Positions 32,132-45,121 are shown, counted from the first letter of the stretch. The stretch: DNA of 63,063 bases from Ramlibacter sp. Leaf400 (GCF_001424545.1 NZ_LMQL01000006.1:1-63063); one strand, 5' to 3'. The notes: generated by a model not told the origin, from the sequence alone. Numbers and translations: made by a program.

Positions 32132-33210
32132 TGTCGGCGGCGCTGCCGTCCCCGCCGGCCGCCACGCAGGCCGCAGGCTTCGACTACTCCGCGCCCTGGT
32201 GGCTGCCGGGCGGCAACCTTCAGAGCATCTGGCCCGCGCTTTTCGCGCGACGCACTTCGGGCGCGCCGCCTTCCTACCGGCGCGAGCGCTGGACCACGCC
32301 CGATGGCGACTTCGTCGACCTGGACTGGTCCACCGCGCCCGCGGCCGAAGGCGCGCCGCTGCTCGTGCTGTTCCACGGCCTGGAAGGCTCGTCCCGCAGC
32401 CACTACGCCGAGGCCTTCGCCGGCTACGCGCGCGAGCGCGGGGTGCATTACGTGGTGCCGCACTTCCGGGGCTGCAGCGGCGAGATCAACCTGGGTCCGC
32501 GCGCCTACCACTCGGGCGACCACCAGGAGGTGCAGTGGATCCTCACGCGCCTGCGCGAGGCGCACCGCGGCCCCCTGGTCGCGGTCGGCATCTCGCTGGG
32601 CGGCAACGCGCTGCTGCGCTGGGCGGGCGAGGCGGGGCACGCGGCGGTCGGGCTGGCCGACGCGGTCGCGGCCGTGTGCTCGCCGATCGACCTGGCCGCG
32701 GGCGGCGCCGCCATCGGGCGCGGTTTCAACCGCCTGGTCTACACCACGATGTTCCTGCGCAGCATGCGGCCCAAGGCGCTGCTCAAGCTCTCGCAGCATC
32801 CCGGACTGTTCGACCGCGAGGCCCTGCTCGCCGCGCGCGACCTGTACGAGTTCGACAACGTGTTCACCGCGCCCCTGCACGGCTTTCGCGGCAGCGACGA
32901 CTACTACGCGCGCGCCTCGGCCAAGCCGCACCTGCCGCGCATCCGCCTGCCGGCGCTGGTGCTCAACGCCCGCAACGATCCCTTCGTGCCCGCGGGCAGC
33001 CTGCCGGGGCCGGGCGAGGTCGGCGACTGGGTGACGCTGTGGCAGCCGGCGCAGGGCGGCCACGTCGGCTTTCCGTGCGGCCGCTGGCCGTCGCATGTGC
33101 TGTGCATGCCGCAGGCGGTGGGCGACTGGTTGCTGGCGGCGGCGGGATCCGCCGTTTCGCCGGACGGGCCTTCCAGCGGACCCGCGGCTTCGAGGCGCGA
33201 GCGGGCCTAG
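32131..33210 (+). CDS. YheT-type alpha/beta hydrolase
   Basis: The 359-residue protein belongs to the YheT (UPF0017) branch of alpha/beta hydrolases: WWLPGGNLQSIWPAL at the start, VLFHGLEGSSRSHY as oxyanion loop, the nucleophile Ser in VGISLGGNALLRW, and LNARNDPFVP plus GGHVGF for the acid and histidine. The substrate is unknown. It is translationally coupled to the NTF2-like gene, and its stop overlaps mrdA tail to tail by four bases. Confidence 0.9.
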   Translation: MSAALPSPPAATQAAGFDYSAPWWLPGGNLQSIWPALFARRTSGAPPSYRRERWTTPDGDFVDLDWSTAPAAEGAPLLVLFHGLEGSSRSHYAEAFAGYARERGVHYVVPHFRGCSGEINLGPRAYHSGDHQEVQWILTRLREAHRGPLVAVGISLGGNALLRWAGEAGHAAVGLADAVAAVCSPIDLAAGGAAIGRGFNRLVYTTMFLRSMRPKALLKLSQHPGLFDREALLAARDLYEFDNVFTAPLHGFRGSDDYYARASAKPHLPRIRLPALVLNARNDPFVPAGSLPGPGEVGDWVTLWQPAQGGHVGFPCGRWPSHVLCMPQAVGDWLLAAAGSAVSPDGPSSGPAASRRERA

Positions 33211-35336
33211 TTGGCCCGCGCGTTGACGGGCAGGGCGCTGGCCGCGGGGATCGACGCGATGGCGCGTGCCGGTGCCGATGCGGGCTTGGGCTGCGCGACC
33301 GGCGCCGACGCCGGGGTGGCCGCCGGAGTCGCCGCCACCGAGGCGGCCGACGCGGCCGGCATCGGCGATGCCGCCCCGCCCGATCCCGCGGGCGGCCAGC
33401 CCACTTCGGCCGCGGGGCGCGGCTTGCCCACCGGGGCGGCGGCCTGGCCCTTGCGCACGGCGGCCATGTCCTCGTCGGTCGGGTACAGGCCCATCAGCCA
33501 GTAGTCGAACACCCGGCGCGCGATCGGCGCCGCGGCCGCCGCGCCGAAGCCCGAGTTCTCCACCACCGCCGCCAGCGCGATCTTGGGATCGTCGGCCGGT
33601 GCGAACGCGATGTAGAGCGAGTGGTCGCGCTGGTGCTCTTCCAGCTTGGACGCGTTGTACTTTTCCTTCTGGCCGATCGTCACCGCCTGCGCCGTGCCGG
33701 TCTTGCCGCCGGAGAGGTACCCCGCGCCCGCGAACACGCGGGTGGACGTGCCGCCCTGCGTGACGCCGACCATGGCCTTGCGGATCACGGCCACGTGCTC
33801 GGGCTTGTAGCCCAGGTCCTCGGGCGGCTGGGCGGGCACCAGCGTCTGCTCGCGCGTCATCGGGTCCTGGGTGGCGATCACCAGGCGGGGCTTGTGCTTG
33901 ACGCCGTTGTTGACCACGGTGGCCGTGGCCTGGGCCAGCTGCAGCATGGTGAAGCTGTTGTAGCCCTGGCCGATGCCCAGCGAGATGGTCTCGCCCGCGT
34001 ACCACTTCTTCTGCTCGGGGCGGCGGTAGTAGTTGCGCTTCCACTCCTGGCTGGGCAGCACGCCGCGCACCTCGCCGAAGATGTCGATGCCCGTGAGCTG
34101 GCCGAAGCCCAGCGGCTTCATGAAGTCGTGCATCAGGTCCACGCCCATCTCGTTGGCCAGCGAGTAGTAGTAGACGTTGCTCGACTTGACGATGCTGGTG
34201 TGCATGTCGACTGCGCCCAGGCCGTGGTCGCCGTGGCTGCGGAACACGTGGCCGCCGAAGGACCAGGAGCCGCCGTCCATGACCACCTGCGTGGCGCTGC
34301 GCTTGCCGGTGGTCAGCGCGGCCAGGGCCATGAAGGGCTTGTAGGTGGAGCCGGGCGGGTAGGTGCCGCGCAGGGCCCGGTTGAGCAGGGGCTTCTCGAT
34401 CGATTCGTTCAGCGCCTGCCAGTTCTCCGAGTCGATGCCGTCGACGAACAGGCCCGGGTCGAAGGTGGGCTTGGACACGAAGGCCAGCACCTCGCCGGTC
34501 TTGGGGTCCAGCGCCACCAGCGCGCCGCGCCGGTCGCCGTACATGTCCTCGACCATCTTCTGCATGCGGATGTCGATGGACAGCATCACGGTGTTGCCCG
34601 GCGTGGCCGGCTTGCTGGCCAGCTTGCGCACCGCCCGGCCGCCGGCGGACGTCTCCACCTGCTCGACGCCCGTCAGGCCGTGCAGCTGCTTTTCCAGGCT
34701 CTGCTCCACGCCCAGCTTGCCGATGTACTCGGTGCCGCGGTAGTTGGCCTGGTCCTCCTCGTCCCACTCCTCCATCTGCTTCTTCTCGGCCTGGTTGATG
34801 CGGCCGATGTAGCCGATCACGTGGCTGGCGAGTTCGCCGTAGGGGTAGTTGCGGAACAGGCGGGCCTTGATCTCCACGCCGGGGAAGCGGAAACGCTGCG
34901 CCGCGAAGCGCGCGACTTCCTCGTCGGTGAGCTTGGTGCGGATCGGCAGCGACTCGAAGCTCTTGGACTCCTCCAGCAGCTTCTTGAAGCGGCGGCGGTC
35001 GCGCGCCTGGATCTCGACCACCTGGGCCAGGTCGTCGATGGTGCGCTCCAGGGTGTGGGCCAGGCGCGAGGGCGTGATCTCCAGCGTGTAGGCCGAGTAG
35101 TTGGTGGCCAGCACCACGCCATTGCGGTCGAGGATCAGGCCGCGGTTGGGAACGATGGGCACGATGGCCGTGCGGTTGGACTCGGCCTGCTCGTCCAGCT
35201 CGTCGTGCCGCACCACCTGCAGGTAGGCCAGCCGCAGGGCCAGCAGGAGGAAGCACGCCAGCACCGCCAGGCTGGCCGCCAGCACCCGCGTGCGAAAGCG
35301 CGAGAGATCGGCTTCGACGTTCCTGAGTTCGGTCAT
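33207..35336 (-). CDS. mrdA: Penicillin-binding protein 2 (elongasome transpeptidase)
   Basis: The 709-residue inner-membrane protein has one N-terminal helix (about residues 19-40), the pedestal domain and the transpeptidase domain with Ser330 in GSTYKP, SSN in IVKSSNVYYY and KTGTAQ. The C-terminal 90 residues are Ala/Pro-rich and likely flexible. It cross-links peptidoglycan along the cell length with MreB, MreC and RodA. It ends the mreB-mreC-mreD-mrdA run; the usual partner rodA (mrdB) does not follow in this window. Confidence 0.96.
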   Translation of the reverse strand: MTELRNVEADLSRFRTRVLAASLAVLACFLLLALRLAYLQVVRHDELDEQAESNRTAIVPIVPNRGLILDRNGVVLATNYSAYTLEITPSRLAHTLERTIDDLAQVVEIQARDRRRFKKLLEESKSFESLPIRTKLTDEEVARFAAQRFRFPGVEIKARLFRNYPYGELASHVIGYIGRINQAEKKQMEEWDEEDQANYRGTEYIGKLGVEQSLEKQLHGLTGVEQVETSAGGRAVRKLASKPATPGNTVMLSIDIRMQKMVEDMYGDRRGALVALDPKTGEVLAFVSKPTFDPGLFVDGIDSENWQALNESIEKPLLNRALRGTYPPGSTYKPFMALAALTTGKRSATQVVMDGGSWSFGGHVFRSHGDHGLGAVDMHTSIVKSSNVYYYSLANEMGVDLMHDFMKPLGFGQLTGIDIFGEVRGVLPSQEWKRNYYRRPEQKKWYAGETISLGIGQGYNSFTMLQLAQATATVVNNGVKHKPRLVIATQDPMTREQTLVPAQPPEDLGYKPEHVAVIRKAMVGVTQGGTSTRVFAGAGYLSGGKTGTAQAVTIGQKEKYNASKLEEHQRDHSLYIAFAPADDPKIALAAVVENSGFGAAAAAPIARRVFDYWLMGLYPTDEDMAAVRKGQAAAPVGKPRPAAEVGWPPAGSGGAASPMPAASAASVAATPAATPASAPVAQPKPASAPARAIASIPAASALPVNARAN

Positions 35337-35355
35337 GGGGCTCGCTGGCGCTCGC

Positions 35356-35443
35356 AGGGGCTAGGGGCTGGGGACTAGGGGCTAGGGTTCGGGAGGCAAG
35401 GACCGGCTGTTCCCTAGTCCCTAGCCCCTAGTCCCTAGCCCCT
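35356..35443. repeat. Large G-rich inverted repeat in the mreD-mrdA spacer
   Basis: Two 32-base arms (35356-35387 and 35412-35443) are inverted copies with four mismatches, separated by 24 bases. Each arm consists of GGGGCTA / GGGACTA-type heptads. In the mRNA the first arm reads as five G runs of three or four, so it could form either a long stem-loop or a G-quadruplex directly after the mreD stop and before the mrdA start. It may tune or separate expression of the two genes. Confidence 0.8.
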
Positions 35444-35961
35444 CAGAGTGGCCGATTTTCATCCGGATCCGGCGCCCTGCGCTGGGGCGCCAGCAGGAGG
35501 ATGCTGACCACCGGCCAAAGCAGGGATTCGATCACGGGGGCGAGCACGATGGAGAAGCCGGGGAACACCCCGCCGGCGATCATGCGGATCACCAGCTCGA
35601 TCGCATGGGCGGCCAGGAACAGGGGCAGCACCTGGACGGCCTGCGAAGGCACGGTGAACCAGAGCAGCCGCCGGTGCATGGTGATCGCGAAATAGGACAA
35701 CGCGGTGTACGCCAGGGCGTGCTGCCCGAGCAGCGACGCCTGGTGGACGTCCATCGCGATGCCGAACACGAACGCTGCGCCGATGCCCACCCGCAGCGGC
35801 TGGTGCACGTTCCAGAACACCAGCACCAGGGCCAGCAGGTCCGGCATCCAGGGCGTGCGCCCCAGCGGCAGCATGTTCACCACCATGGCCAGCAGCAGGC
35901 TGGCCCAGATGAAGAGCGGGTTCGCCGGCAGCAACAGCTGCTGGCCCGGCCGCATGATCAT
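35443..35961 (-). CDS. mreD: Rod shape-determining protein MreD
   Basis: The 172-residue membrane protein has five or six hydrophobic helices and the family segment MPDLLALVLVFWNVHQP followed by VGIGAAFVFGIAMDV. It belongs to the elongasome with MreC and PBP2. Its stop codon lies inside the right arm of the large inverted repeat. The spacer to mreC is 82 bases and holds another hairpin. Two early starts are possible (MIMRPGQQ and MRPGQQ). Confidence 0.93.
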   Translation of the reverse strand: MIMRPGQQLLLPANPLFIWASLLLAMVVNMLPLGRTPWMPDLLALVLVFWNVHQPLRVGIGAAFVFGIAMDVHQASLLGQHALAYTALSYFAITMHRRLLWFTVPSQAVQVLPLFLAAHAIELVIRMIAGGVFPGFSIVLAPVIESLLWPVVSILLLAPQRRAPDPDENRPL

Positions 35962-35965
35962 TTCA

Positions 35966-36030
35966 GTGCCCCCCCGCTTGTCACTCCGTGTACTGCGCTG
36001 CCCCCCGAGGGGGCCTTCGCGTCTAGGGGC
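35966..36030. repeat. Hairpin-bearing spacer between mreC and mreD, possible dispersed repeat
   Basis: The spacer contains GCCCCC/GGGGGC as a perfect short stem at 36000-36014, after CACTCCGTGTACTGCGCT. Such a box resembles a short repeat seen often in Comamonadaceae spacers, from memory and not verified here. It would form a hairpin in the transcript between mreC and mreD. Confidence 0.4.
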
Positions 36031-36043
36031 GGCCCGTCGACGC

Positions 36044-36961
36044 TCATTTCTTCGCTCCCTTGGGCACCACGGCCGGCGCCTCGGCGGGCCGGGCCGGGAT
36101 CTGGGCGCCGATCGGCTTGATCACCATCACGTGGCGGGCGCCGTCCACCGCCGCCTGGGGCGTGCAGTAGATGCGGGCGAAGGCGGAATCGGCGCGGCGC
36201 TCGACCTTGTCGACCTTGGCCACAGGCAGGCCGGCCGGGTAGATGCCGTCCACGCCGCTGGTGGTGAGCAGGTCGCCGGCCTGCACGTCGGCGTTGCCGG
36301 CCATGAAGCGCAGCTCCAGCGCGCCGGCGTGCGAGCCGCCCGGGTCGCCGTAGGCCACGCTGCGGGCGCCCGTGCGGGCGTTCAGCACCGGGATGGCGTG
36401 GTCGCGGTCGGTGATGAGGGTCACCTCGCTGATCAGCGGGTGGACGCGGGTGACCTGGCCCAGCACGCCGGATTCGTCGATCACCGGCGAGCCTTCCACG
36501 ATGCCCTGGGCCAGGCCCTTGTCGATGATCACCTTGCGGGTGTAGGGGTCGGCCGCGTCGTACAGCACCTCGGCCGCCTGGCCTGGGGTGGTGATGCGAT
36601 CGCGCAGGGCGAGCAGCTTGCGCAGCCGGTCGTTCTCCAGTTCGAGCTGCTCGACCTGGTTGGCGCGCAGCGACTGCTGCGCCAGCTTCTTGCGGGCGGC
36701 GGCCTCCAGCACCTGCGCGTCGCGCAGCGCCTCGAAGTATTCGCCGCCCTGGCGCAGCGCCAGCACCGGCCGCATGATGGCCCACTGCAGGGGGAACAGG
36801 ACGGTGCCCACGGCCGCGCGCAGCGGTTGCGTGATGCGAAAGCGCGTGTCCGCCACCATCAGGAAAAGCGCCAGGGCGCTGAACACCATCAGCTTGGACA
36901 GCGCCGACGGCCCCTGCTTGAAGAAGGGCGGTGGGGACCTGTCCAGCGTACCGAGCGGCAT
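36044..36961 (-). CDS. mreC: Rod shape-determining protein MreC
   Basis: The 305-residue protein has one N-terminal membrane helix (about residues 22-42), a coiled-coil stretch (about 70-115, rich in Leu/Glu/Arg) and a C-terminal beta-barrel domain with VIDESGVLGQVTRVHP and ITDRDHAIPVLN. It bridges MreB and PBP2 in the periplasm. It starts 19 bases after the mreB stop. The C-terminus ends in a short Ala/Pro/Lys tail. Confidence 0.95.
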   Translation of the reverse strand: MPLGTLDRSPPPFFKQGPSALSKLMVFSALALFLMVADTRFRITQPLRAAVGTVLFPLQWAIMRPVLALRQGGEYFEALRDAQVLEAAARKKLAQQSLRANQVEQLELENDRLRKLLALRDRITTPGQAAEVLYDAADPYTRKVIIDKGLAQGIVEGSPVIDESGVLGQVTRVHPLISEVTLITDRDHAIPVLNARTGARSVAYGDPGGSHAGALELRFMAGNADVQAGDLLTTSGVDGIYPAGLPVAKVDKVERRADSAFARIYCTPQAAVDGARHVMVIKPIGAQIPARPAEAPAVVPKGAKK

Positions 36962-36980
36962 CGCTGTCTTCCGGGGGAAA

Positions 36981-39937
<2,957 letters not shown>

Positions 39938-39938
39938 C

Positions 39939-41387
<1,449 letters not shown>

Positions 41388-41388
41388 C

Positions 41389-41988
41389 ATGGCCGTCCAC
41401 CCGTTCCAGTGCCGCTGCGGCACGCTGCGGGGCGAGGTGGACGAGCCGCGCCGCGCGATGCGCGCGGTGTGCTACTGCCGGGATTGCCGCGCCTACGCGC
41501 ACTGGCTCGGCCAACCCGACTACGTGCTCGACCCGCTGGGCGGCACCGACATCGTGGCCACGCACGCGCGCCACGTGCGCCTGACGGCCGGGGCGTCGTC
41601 GCTGGCGTGCATGTCGCTGTCGCCCCGCGGCCTGCTGCGCTGGTACGCGAGCTGCTGCCGCACGCCGATCGCCAACACGCCGCGGCAATGGAAGCTGCCG
41701 TACGTCGGCCTCGTGCACACCTGCCTGGCGCAGTCGCGGCCGCTCGAGCCCGACTTCGTGCCGGTGCAGATGGACATCAACACCAAGTCGGCGCTCGGGT
41801 CGGCGCCGCATCGCGGCGGGCCCGGCATGATGGCGCGGTTCGGGGCGATGGTGCTGCGCCTGTCGGCGGCGCGCCTGACGGGCAGCTATCGCAAGACGCC
41901 GTTCTTCGTCGCGGACGGCGAGCCGGTGGCAGCCGTTCACGTGCCGCCCAAGGCGGAGGTGGACGCGGCCCGGCAAGTGGCGCAATAG
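41389..41988 (+). CDS. GFA-like zinc-binding protein (DUF6151 type)
   Basis: The 199-residue protein has cysteine pairs typical of the GFA/Mss4-like fold: CRCGTLRGEV near residue 8, AVCYCRDCRAYAHWL near 28-40 and ASCCRTPIAN near 88. These coordinate zinc in glutathione-dependent formaldehyde-activating enzyme relatives. Formaldehyde activity should not be assumed for this branch. It starts one base after gatB but its role is unlikely to be related. Confidence 0.82.
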   Translation: MAVHPFQCRCGTLRGEVDEPRRAMRAVCYCRDCRAYAHWLGQPDYVLDPLGGTDIVATHARHVRLTAGASSLACMSLSPRGLLRWYASCCRTPIANTPRQWKLPYVGLVHTCLAQSRPLEPDFVPVQMDINTKSALGSAPHRGGPGMMARFGAMVLRLSAARLTGSYRKTPFFVADGEPVAAVHVPPKAEVDAARQVAQ

Positions 41989-42005
41989 CGCGGCACTCGG
42001 GCGAA

Positions 42006-43379
42006 CTAGCGCCTGAACACCAGCACCCGGTTGTGGAAGGAATCGGACACGAGCAAGGCGTCCGGCGTCAGCAGCACCTTGAGCGGCCGGTCGAAAGTCT
42101 TGGCTGTGGGCCCATCGGAGGTGCCGTCACCAGCCTGGTCGTTGGGCACGCGCTGCTCGAACCCCGGATGCCCGAGCACGATGTCGGCCGGCTGGAAATC
42201 TCGATCCGGAAAAGTCTTCCAGACCAGCACCCGGTTGTTGGCCGTGTCCGCCACCACCAGGCTGGTGCCGTCGGAGTCGATGTCCTGCGGGCCGAACAGC
42301 GTCTGCGCCTTCGGCAGCACGTTGTTGTCGTTGGGCGTGGTCGCCGTGATGTCGGAATGGCCCAGCACAATGTCGGCCGGTGCGAAGTCGCTTGTCGGAA
42401 ACGTGTTTCAGACCAGGACGCGGTGGTTCGCGGTGTCGGCCACCACCAGCCGGATACCGTCGCTCCACACGCCGGACGGAAATCGCAGGGTCCTCGCACT
42501 GGCGACGCTCAGGCCCGTCCGAGGGTCGAAGTCCTCCTGGCCACTCTCGTCGTCGTCGTTGCGGATGCAGCTGTTCAACAACCGCTGGCCCACGACCTGG
42601 GTCGGCGGACCAACGGCTTCCTGGGTGGCCGGGACGGCGTCCCACACCAGCACGCGATGGTTCCAGGCATCGGCCACGATCAGCTGGCCGGTGCGGGTGA
42701 TGAACACCGAGGAGGGGAAGGCGAGTCCCGCGCGCGTGCAGGCCGGATCGCCTGATTCGAAACCCGGCTGGCCGATGACCGCGACCGGCTCCGGCATCTC
42801 GGCGCCGGGCCCGGGGATGCGGTCGTAGACCAGCACCCGGTGGGCGAGCGGGTCCGCCACGACCATCCTGCCGTCGCGAACGGCCACGCCGGACGGCTGG
42901 TTGAGGCCGCTCCGGGACAGCGAGCGGCCGGCGGTCTCGAAGCCCGGCTGGCCGAGCACTTCGACGGCGCTCGCGCCGGTCGTCGTGGGGACCGAATCGA
43001 ACAACAGGACCCGGTGGTTGCCGGCGTCGGTGACGAGCAGGCCGCCGGTGGGCGTGAGCGCCAGGCCCACCGGGAAGAACATGGTGTGCGAACCCGGTTG
43101 GGGCTGCCCCTGGTTGGCTTCGTCGATATCGGGGTTCGGTTGTCCCAGCACGGTCTCGGCGGCCTGGAAGGTGACCGGGAGGCCAGGGCTCGGCGCGGGT
43201 GAGGGGACCACAGGCGCCACGACCGGAACGACCGGAACGGCCGGAACGGGCGGCGCTGTTAGCGGAAGGACGTGGTCCAGGCCCGAGCTGCTCCCGCCGC
43301 CGCAGGCGGCCGCCAGGAGAAGCGCGGTGGCCGAAGCGCCCGCGCGCGCTGCGGCGTCGAGGAGTTTCTGCAAGGGCAT
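42006..43379 (-). pseudogene. NHL-repeat propeller lipoprotein, paralogue 1, interrupted by an in-frame TGA
   Basis: Lipoprotein signal (MPLQKLLDAAARAG..., lipobox AAAC), a Pro/Val-rich linker of about 30 residues, then six NHL-like blades of the form VLGQPxF...P.GVA...G.L.VADxxNHRVLV. At 42408-42410 the reading frame has TGA where both paralogues have Trp (HRVLV-stop-NTFPTSDF against HRVLIWRNFP and SRVLIWKTFP). The frame is intact on both sides, so one base change explains it. Translation would stop after blade 4; the last two blades (to 42006) would be lost. Recent inactivation, a sequencing error or readthrough are the options. Blades 4 and 6 carry acidic loops (RNDDDESGQED, NDQAGDGTSDG) and a Cys pair suggests a disulfide. 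Start 43379 is chosen for the signal; 43433 is also in frame. Confidence 0.82.
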
Positions 43380-43481
43380 GTTGGAGCGCCGGGACCAACC
43401 GGGGGAGCGGAGGGAGGCGTCGATGCTTCTCATCCTCGGACCCGCAGCGAAGGACCTTGGTCGTTCCCGGTGGTCAGCGAG

Positions 43482-43516
43482 GTGGGGAGCATTCCCGGGC
43501 TACTTCGGCTCAACCT
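43482..43516 (+). promoter_or_regulatory. Conserved upstream box of NHL paralogue 2
   Basis: A 35-base stretch ending TTCGGCTCAACCT (43504-43516) matches, with one indel and few changes, the region 45195-45228 before paralogue 3. It ends 16 bases before the ATG. No Shine-Dalgarno lies between the box and the start. Confidence 0.5.
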
Positions 43517-43532
43517 TCAACCGGTACTCACC

Positions 43533-45062
43533 ATGCCCATCCGACATCCCGGCACCGCACGCGTGTGGATTCCCTTGGCCGTTTCATTCCTGATGGCCGC
43601 TTGCGGCGGCGGTGGGTCGGGCGACGACATGCCCGCGCCGGTGCCGGGTGCGCCGGCACCGGCACCGGCTCCTGGCCCGGCTCCATCGCCCAGCCCCGCT
43701 CCCTCTCCAAGCCCGGCCCCAGCACCAACCCCGGCACCCGCTCCAGCTCCAGCTCCAGCTCCAGCTCCAGCTCCAGCTCCAGCTCCAGCTCCAGCTCCAG
43801 CTCCGGCTCCAGCTCCAGCTCCAGCTCCAGCTCCAGCTCCAGCTCCAGCTCCGGCTCCGGCTCCGGCTCCGGCTCCGACACCAGCCCCGTCCCCCGCCCC
43901 AACCCCCATCGGCCCTGTAGATTTCCAGAGCGCCAGCGTCGTGCTGGGCCAATCAAACCTGGAAAGTGGCCTCGCCAACCAGGGGCAGTCCACCAGTGCG
44001 ACCGGCCTGAGCTTGCCCTCGGCGCTCGCCATGACGCCCGCCGGCGGGTTGCTGGTCGCAGACCAGGCGAACAACCGGGTCGCATTCTTCGAAGCCATCC
44101 CGGGCACGTCCGGTGCGGCGGCGAGTGCTGTGCTCGGCCAGCTCACTGCGCAGGGTTCCTCGTCTTCGCTCACTCGTAGAGGCCTCTCGGGTCCGTTCGG
44201 AGTGGCCGTCGGTGGGCCCGTGGGTGCACGCAGGATGGCCGTCGCGGACTCGGCCGCGAACCGCGTGCTGGTCTACGCCGAGGTGCCCGTGGCGGGCATG
44301 CCCCTGCCGGAACCTGCCGCTGTCATCGGTCAACCGGATTTCGAGTCGGCGCTGACGGACTGCGCGGCCAATCGCCTGAGTTTCCCGACAGCGGTGGCGA
44401 TCACGCCACTGGGCAGACTGATCGTGGCGGACGCCGTGAACCATCGCGTGCTGGTGTGGAACACGGTGCCCGTGGCAGCCCCCATCCCGGCCCCTGACCT
44501 GGTGCTGGGGCAAAGCCGGCCGGACCGCTGCGTGCGCAACAACAACGACGTGAACGGAGACGTGGCGGGCCGGGGAACCCTCGCATTCCCCGTCGACGTC
44601 TGGAGCGACGACACCCGGCTGGTGGTGGCCGACAGCGGCAACCACCGCGTCCTGATCTGGCGGAATTTCCCGGGCGCCAACCTCCAGGACGCCGACCTCG
44701 TGCTGGGCCATCCCAGCTTCACCAGCTCGGCGCCCAACGACGGCGGCGCCCAGCCGACGGCCAGCACGCTGCGCGACCCCGAAGGCGTCCACTCCGACGG
44801 CAACGCGCTGGTAGTTGCCGACTCACTCAACAACCGGGTCCTGGTCTGGCGAACCTTCCCCGACAACAACGGCCAGGCGGCGGAAGTCGTGCTCGGTCAC
44901 CAGACATTCAATCAGTCGGTCTCCAACGATGGGAACAACGACGGCGGCGCCGATGCGCCCACCGCGCAGGTCTTCAACTACCCGATGCGCGTGCTGCTGA
45001 CGCCTGAGTCGTTGTTCGTGGGGGACCTCTTGCACAACCGGGTGCTGAGGTTCGGGAGGTGA
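43533..45062 (+). CDS. NHL-repeat propeller lipoprotein, paralogue 2, with Pro-Ala stalk
   Basis: The 509-residue precursor has a lipoprotein signal ending LMAACGGGG (Cys24), then a stalk of about 95 residues of almost pure Pro-Ala with a few Ser and Thr, and from about residue 128 six propeller blades (VVLGQSNLES..., LLVADQANNRVAFF, MAVADSAANRVLVY, LIVADAVNHRVLVW, LVVADSGNHRVLIW, LVVADSLNNRVLVW). Acidic Asn/Asp/Gly loops occur before blades 4 and 6 (RNNNDVNGD, SNDGNNDGGAD), reminiscent of calcium loops, and Cys in TDCAANR and DRCVRNN may pair. An envelope location is expected. The ligand and partner are unknown; no enzyme motif is seen. It is followed by a terminator. Confidence 0.9.
   Translation: MPIRHPGTARVWIPLAVSFLMAACGGGGSGDDMPAPVPGAPAPAPAPGPAPSPSPAPSPSPAPAPTPAPAPAPAPAPAPAPAPAPAPAPAPAPAPAPAPAPAPAPAPAPAPAPAPTPAPSPAPTPIGPVDFQSASVVLGQSNLESGLANQGQSTSATGLSLPSALAMTPAGGLLVADQANNRVAFFEAIPGTSGAAASAVLGQLTAQGSSSSLTRRGLSGPFGVAVGGPVGARRMAVADSAANRVLVYAEVPVAGMPLPEPAAVIGQPDFESALTDCAANRLSFPTAVAITPLGRLIVADAVNHRVLVWNTVPVAAPIPAPDLVLGQSRPDRCVRNNNDVNGDVAGRGTLAFPVDVWSDDTRLVVADSGNHRVLIWRNFPGANLQDADLVLGHPSFTSSAPNDGGAQPTASTLRDPEGVHSDGNALVVADSLNNRVLVWRTFPDNNGQAAEVVLGHQTFNQSVSNDGNNDGGADAPTAQVFNYPMRVLLTPESLFVGDLLHNRVLRFGR
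43740..43877 (+). repeat. Hexanucleotide repeat, 23 copies of GCTCC(A/G)
   Basis: Ten GCTCCA copies, one GCTCCG, more GCTCCA and a final run of GCTCCG encode the Pro-Ala stalk of paralogue 2. The unit is six bases, so copy-number change keeps the reading frame. On the antisense strand it produces artefactual Ser/Gly-Ala-rich open frames. Confidence 0.95.
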
Positions 45063-45099
45063 TCGGATCGCTTCGTGCGTGAAGTGCGTGCCGATCCAG

Positions 45100-45121
45100 G
45101 AGCCGCCCTGAGCGGCTCTTT
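45100..45121 (+). terminator. Terminator after NHL paralogue 2
   Basis: The stem GAGCCGC/GCGGCTC with loop CCTGA is followed by TTTC. The same stem ends paralogue 3 at 46556. Confidence 0.75.

Noticed and set aside
35356..35443. Inverted repeat as an ordinary intrinsic terminator of mreD
   Set aside because: Neither arm is followed by a T run in the transcript direction, and the arms are regular heptad arrays unlike the terminators elsewhere in the window.
42408..42410. TGA as a selenocysteine codon
   Set aside because: The homologous residue is Trp, no SECIS-like stem was seen after the codon, and the protein has no redox motif.
43740..43877. Repeat array considered as CRISPR or as a phase-variation switch
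   Set aside because: Units are six bases with no spacers, so it is not CRISPR, and unit changes keep the frame, so it cannot switch the gene off.
43199..44179. Long Ser-, Gly-Ala- or Glu-Leu-rich open frames around the hexanucleotide tract on both strands
   Set aside because: They are read-through of the six-base repeat in other frames; only the frame giving the lipoprotein signal, Pro-Ala stalk and NHL blades is a gene.
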